Shown here in pieces: positions 61,671 through 64,000 of a stretch of 64,000 nucleotides of DNA. The notes below the pieces were generated by a model, which was given only the letters and a program-made list of their open reading frames with translations, ran no database searches and was not told the origin of the DNA. How positions within the stretch are numbered: the stretch's first letter is position 1; every line of letters begins with the position of its first letter. This DNA comes from Streptomyces fildesensis (lineage in GTDB: Bacteria > Actinomycetota > Actinomycetes > Streptomycetales > Streptomycetaceae), in contig NZ_JAAIKO010000006.1 of the NCBI RefSeq assembly GCF_016107395.1, positions 124,001-188,000 on the forward strand, in the 5' to 3' direction. Made by a program: the position numbers and the translations under genes.

Positions 61671-63221
61671 TTGTCCGAGCCGTCCCAGCCCGCATCCACG
61701 CCGGAGAAGGCGCGCCGTGTCCTGGTCGTCGGGATCGACGGTGTCCGTCACGACGTCCTCCTCGCGCTCCCGACCCCGCACATCGACGCGGTCGCGGCCG
61801 CCGGCTTCCTGGCCGCCGTCGAGGTCGCCGACGGCACGCCCACGATGTCGGGGCCGTGCTGGGCCACGATCACCACCGGGGTCACCGTCGACAAGCACGC
61901 GGTCTGGAGCAACGACTTCTCCGGGAACCGGCTCAGGGTCTTTCCCGACTTCGCCACCCGCCTCGCCCGGCAGGACGGCAGGCGCACGTATGTCGCCGCC
62001 GGCTGGGACCCGCTGGTCACCGTCGCGAACGGCGGGCCACTCTTCGCGCACCCGTCCCGGCTGAGCTACAGCGCCCCGGCCGCCGACACTCCCCAGGCGT
62101 GGGAGGACTGCGACGAGCAGATCACCGAGGACGCCGTGCGGGTCCTCGGTACCGACGACTCCGAGGCCTCGTTCGTCTACCTCGGAGCCCCGGACGAGAC
62201 CGCCCACTTCCTGGGCTGCGGGGCGGAGTACGAGCGGTCCGTCGTCCGGGCCGACGAGCGGCTGGGCCGCATACTGGCCGCCGTTCGCCACCGGGCCGGC
62301 TACGACGACGAGACCTGGACGGTGATCGTGGTGACCGACCACGGCCACGTCCGGGCCGGCGGCCACGGCGGTCGGTCGGGCGCGGAACGCACCGCCTGGG
62401 TGGCCTGCTCAGGACCGGACGTCACTGCGGGCCGCACCCCGGACCGGGTACGCCACGAGGACGTGGCGGCGCATGTGTACGCGGCCCTGGGGCGGACCGC
62501 CGACCGGCACTGGACGCTCGACGGACGTCCGTTCACCGCGGCGCCGCGCGCGGTGCTGTTCGACATGGACGGCACCCTCGTCGACACCGAATCCCTGTGG
62601 TGGCAGACGGTCGCGGCGCTCGCCCAGGAGCTCGGCCACGAACTCGGCGACGCGGACCTGCCGGCCGTCCTGGGCCGGAGCGTCCACGACACCGCCGCCC
62701 ATCTGCACGACGTCACCGGCACCGGCCGCGAGCCGGCCGGGCTCGCCGCCGAACTCGACCGCCGGTTCCTCGCCGCCGTCCAGGAGCGGACCGTCGCACG
62801 GCCCGGTGCCGTCGAACTCCTCGACCTGCTGGAACGCGAGGGCGTTCCGGTCGGGTTGGTGTCGGCGTCGCCGCGAAGTGTCATGGACGCCGTACTGAAA
62901 ACCCTGGGCGCGTACCGCTTCCAGGTCACCGTCGCCGAGGGCGAGACCCCCGCCACGAAGCCGGCCCCCGATCCGTATCTCGCCGCCGCCGGGTCACTCG
63001 GCGTGCCGCCCGCCGCCTGCGTCGCGGTGGAGGACACCCCGGTCGGGGTGGCCTCGGCGGAGGCCGCGGGCTGCGTCGTGCTCGCGGTGCCGTCGCTCGC
63101 ACCCATCCCCGCGGCGCCCGGCCGGACGGTGCGCGGCAGCCTCGAAGGGATCGACTTCGACTGGCTGAGGACGCTCGTCGCCGCGGGGAACGCGTCAGGA
63201 CCCCTCAGGCAGGGTGGTTGA
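61671..63221 (+). CDS. Fused type-I phosphodiesterase/nucleotide pyrophosphatase and HAD phosphatase
   Basis: 516 residues in two enzymes. Residues 15-285 are an alkaline-phosphatase-superfamily phosphodiesterase: GIDGVRHD (metal Asp), GTPTMSGPCWATITTG (nucleophile Thr/Ser), PDETAH and TDHGH metal ligands, GGHGG. Residues 293-505 are a HAD hydrolase of the beta-phosphoglucomutase branch: LFDMDGTLVDTES (D298, D300), SASPRS, KPAPDPYL, VEDTPVGV. The TTG start has GAGAGG upstream. The fusion could hydrolyse a phosphodiester and then the resulting phosphomonoester, so the imported compound may be a sugar or polyol phosphodiester. Confidence 0.9.
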   Translation: MSEPSQPASTPEKARRVLVVGIDGVRHDVLLALPTPHIDAVAAAGFLAAVEVADGTPTMSGPCWATITTGVTVDKHAVWSNDFSGNRLRVFPDFATRLARQDGRRTYVAAGWDPLVTVANGGPLFAHPSRLSYSAPAADTPQAWEDCDEQITEDAVRVLGTDDSEASFVYLGAPDETAHFLGCGAEYERSVVRADERLGRILAAVRHRAGYDDETWTVIVVTDHGHVRAGGHGGRSGAERTAWVACSGPDVTAGRTPDRVRHEDVAAHVYAALGRTADRHWTLDGRPFTAAPRAVLFDMDGTLVDTESLWWQTVAALAQELGHELGDADLPAVLGRSVHDTAAHLHDVTGTGREPAGLAAELDRRFLAAVQERTVARPGAVELLDLLEREGVPVGLVSASPRSVMDAVLKTLGAYRFQVTVAEGETPATKPAPDPYLAAAGSLGVPPAACVAVEDTPVGVASAEAAGCVVLAVPSLAPIPAAPGRTVRGSLEGIDFDWLRTLVAAGNASGPLRQGG

Positions 63222-63705
63222 AGTAGCGGTCACCCTTCTCGATGAGATGGGACGAGTAGATCCAGCCCAGAGCGGGCTTGCCGCGGAAGAGTCCGACGTA
63301 GTGCCGGGCGGTGTCGACCACGACGGGCCGGGCGAAGCAGGCGAACTGGTTGCGCTGCTTCTCCTCCGCCCACGCCATCGCGGCCGGATCGACGCGCTCG
63401 CTGACGAGGACGGGGAAGACGGCGACCCCGGTCTGCAACCCCACGGGGAGGCCGCCCTTGTTCTTCTTGGCGAAGCTCAGGGTCTGCGTGGTGAACGTGT
63501 CAATGGTGGCGGCGGTTATCTCGGGGACGGCCGCGGCGATCGTGAACACATGCAGATTGGTGGCCATCCAGCGCAGCCGGAAGTCGGACCGCCGGCCGAC
63601 CAGCACGCGGACACCGGACCAGTCCTGCCACTGCGGGTTGCAGCCGTCGGCCGTCAGCCGGCTTTCCACCGCGGCCAGATAGTTTCGTGGTGACTCTTCG
63701 CTCAT
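63205..63705 (-). CDS. Conserved hypothetical protein
   Basis: 166 residues, soluble. Reads NYLAAVESRLTADGCNPQWQDWSGVRVLVGRRSDFRLRWMATNLHVFTIAAAVPEI, with VSERVDPAAMAWAEEKQRNQFACFARPVVVD near the end. I recall similar actinobacterial proteins mislabelled levansucrase, but no glycosidase motif is present. The stop overlaps the convergent phosphodiesterase-HAD gene by 17 bp. Function unknown. Confidence 0.75.
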   Translation of the reverse strand: MSEESPRNYLAAVESRLTADGCNPQWQDWSGVRVLVGRRSDFRLRWMATNLHVFTIAAAVPEITAATIDTFTTQTLSFAKKNKGGLPVGLQTGVAVFPVLVSERVDPAAMAWAEEKQRNQFACFARPVVVDTARHYVGLFRGKPALGWIYSSHLIEKGDRYFNHPA

Positions 63706-63748
63706 GGACGCGATTGTCCCCGGAACCGCCGCCCCCGTGAAGATCCCG

Positions 63749-63781
63749 GGAGGGGCGGACCCGAACCGGGTCCGCCCCTCC
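63749..63781 (-). terminator. Strong hairpin, first of two
   Basis: Perfect 14-bp stem GGAGGGGCGGACCC (63749-63762) / 63768-63781 with a 5-nt loop, between the hypothetical gene and the DoxX-like gene on the minus strand. Confidence 0.85.
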
Positions 63782-63788
63782 GTACGAC

Positions 63789-63805
63789 CGGGCGGGCTCC
63801 GCCCG
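63789..63805 (-). terminator. Short hairpin immediately after the DoxX-like stop
   Basis: CGGGCGG (63789-63795) / CCGCCCG (63799-63805) with a 3-nt loop, adjoining the stop codon. With the larger hairpin next to it this forms a double terminator. Confidence 0.6.
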
Positions 63806-64000
63806 TTACACGGAGGAGGAGGCGGGAACCTCGGACCGCGCGGGGGTCACGGAACCGGTGTCGTTGCCGTCGTGCGAGCCGGAGGCGAAGACCGCCGCGG
63901 CCGGTGCGACGGCCGTCGCGGTGTTGTTGGCGGCGATCCGCCCGAACAGCGCGTCGAGCGACCAGCGGCCCGGCCCTGCGACGACGATCAGCAGAAACGT
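63806..64000 (-). CDS. C-terminus of a DoxX-like membrane protein, 5' end outside window
   Basis: 65 codons entering from the right edge. A hydrophobic start (TFLLIVVAGPGRWSLDALFG) with the AGPGRWSLD signature found near the end of DoxX-family four-TM proteins, then a flexible Ala/Ser/Thr/Pro-rich tail ending at TAA. DoxX proteins act in redox or oxidative-stress complexes. Partial only because the window ends. Confidence 0.75.
   Translation of the reverse strand, partial: TFLLIVVAGPGRWSLDALFGRIAANNTATAVAPAAAVFASGSHDGNDTGSVTPARSEVPASSSV

Noticed and set aside
1-64000. tRNA, rRNA, CRISPR, insertion sequences, phage or integrase genes
   Set aside because: I looked for T-loop GGTTCGAAtCC patterns, regular spacer-repeat arrays and transposase DDE-type proteins with flanking inverted repeats; none was found.

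Overview
The window is chromosomal DNA from a high-GC filamentous actinobacterium, almost certainly Streptomyces or a close relative in the Streptomycetaceae. The evidence is very high GC with strong third-position GC bias, a long chaplin with a sortase signal, a DasR-type dre operator in front of nagB, a Pls/PosA-type synthetase, GlxA-type regulators, and many GTG and TTG starts. I see no rRNA, tRNA, insertion sequence, phage gene or CRISPR array. A few genes at the edges or inside are partial or broken.

Layout. 1-5561: sugar-uptake and catabolic operon (RbsA/RbsC/RbsB-type ABC importer, cut at the left edge, then a Gfo/Idh/MocA dehydrogenase and a sugar phosphate isomerase/epimerase). 5566-8454: a small hypothetical gene and a two-gene ABC exporter. 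8587-10056: DHA2-type drug efflux pump. 10179-12712: two tandem CAP-domain genes, one fused to an ECF sigma factor and a zinc-binding anti-sigma-like motif. 12863-13069: remnant of a short-chain dehydrogenase. 13009-17166: a 1,385-residue Pls/PosA-family membrane NRPS with a lysine-like A-domain pocket. 17448-18125: chaplin. 18335-20908: valyl-tRNA synthetase. 21021-26348: secreted protein, frameshifted STAS gene, Ser/Thr kinase with an external sensor, sugar O-acetyltransferase, aldo/keto reductase. 26436-36196: mixed small enzymes and regulators (GNAT, PadR, HD/GlxA pair, mycothiol-type DinB protein, HTH-TOBE regulator, phospholipase D, STAS, Tag glycosylase, AraC/VOC pair). 36262-37044: nagB with a dre site. 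37174-41891: a giant HEAT-repeat gene with a frameshift. 42537-46736: PAP2 phosphatase, PrmC-like methyltransferase, GNAT, small secreted helical protein, FUSC-type membrane protein. 46770-49232: glpF-glpK glycerol module.

49711-55853 is a compact RiPP operon: MFS exporter, S9 peptidase, a 39-residue precursor peptide, a hairpin, a cobalamin-type radical SAM maturase (CX7CX2C) and a DUF5825-like partner. 56012-63221 is a second carbohydrate locus: a DeoR-HTH/LacI-sensor regulator, binding protein, two permeases, a 2-hydroxyacid dehydrogenase and a fused phosphodiesterase-HAD phosphatase; operator-like CGATCGAT repeats sit before both the regulator and the binding protein. 63205-64000: a hypothetical gene and the tail of a DoxX-like gene.

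The most promising uncharacterised systems are the radical-SAM RiPP operon, the Pls-like homopolymer synthetase, and the sigma/anti-sigma/CAP fusion with its CAP neighbour. No database search was possible; family names rest on motifs and remembered family architecture.
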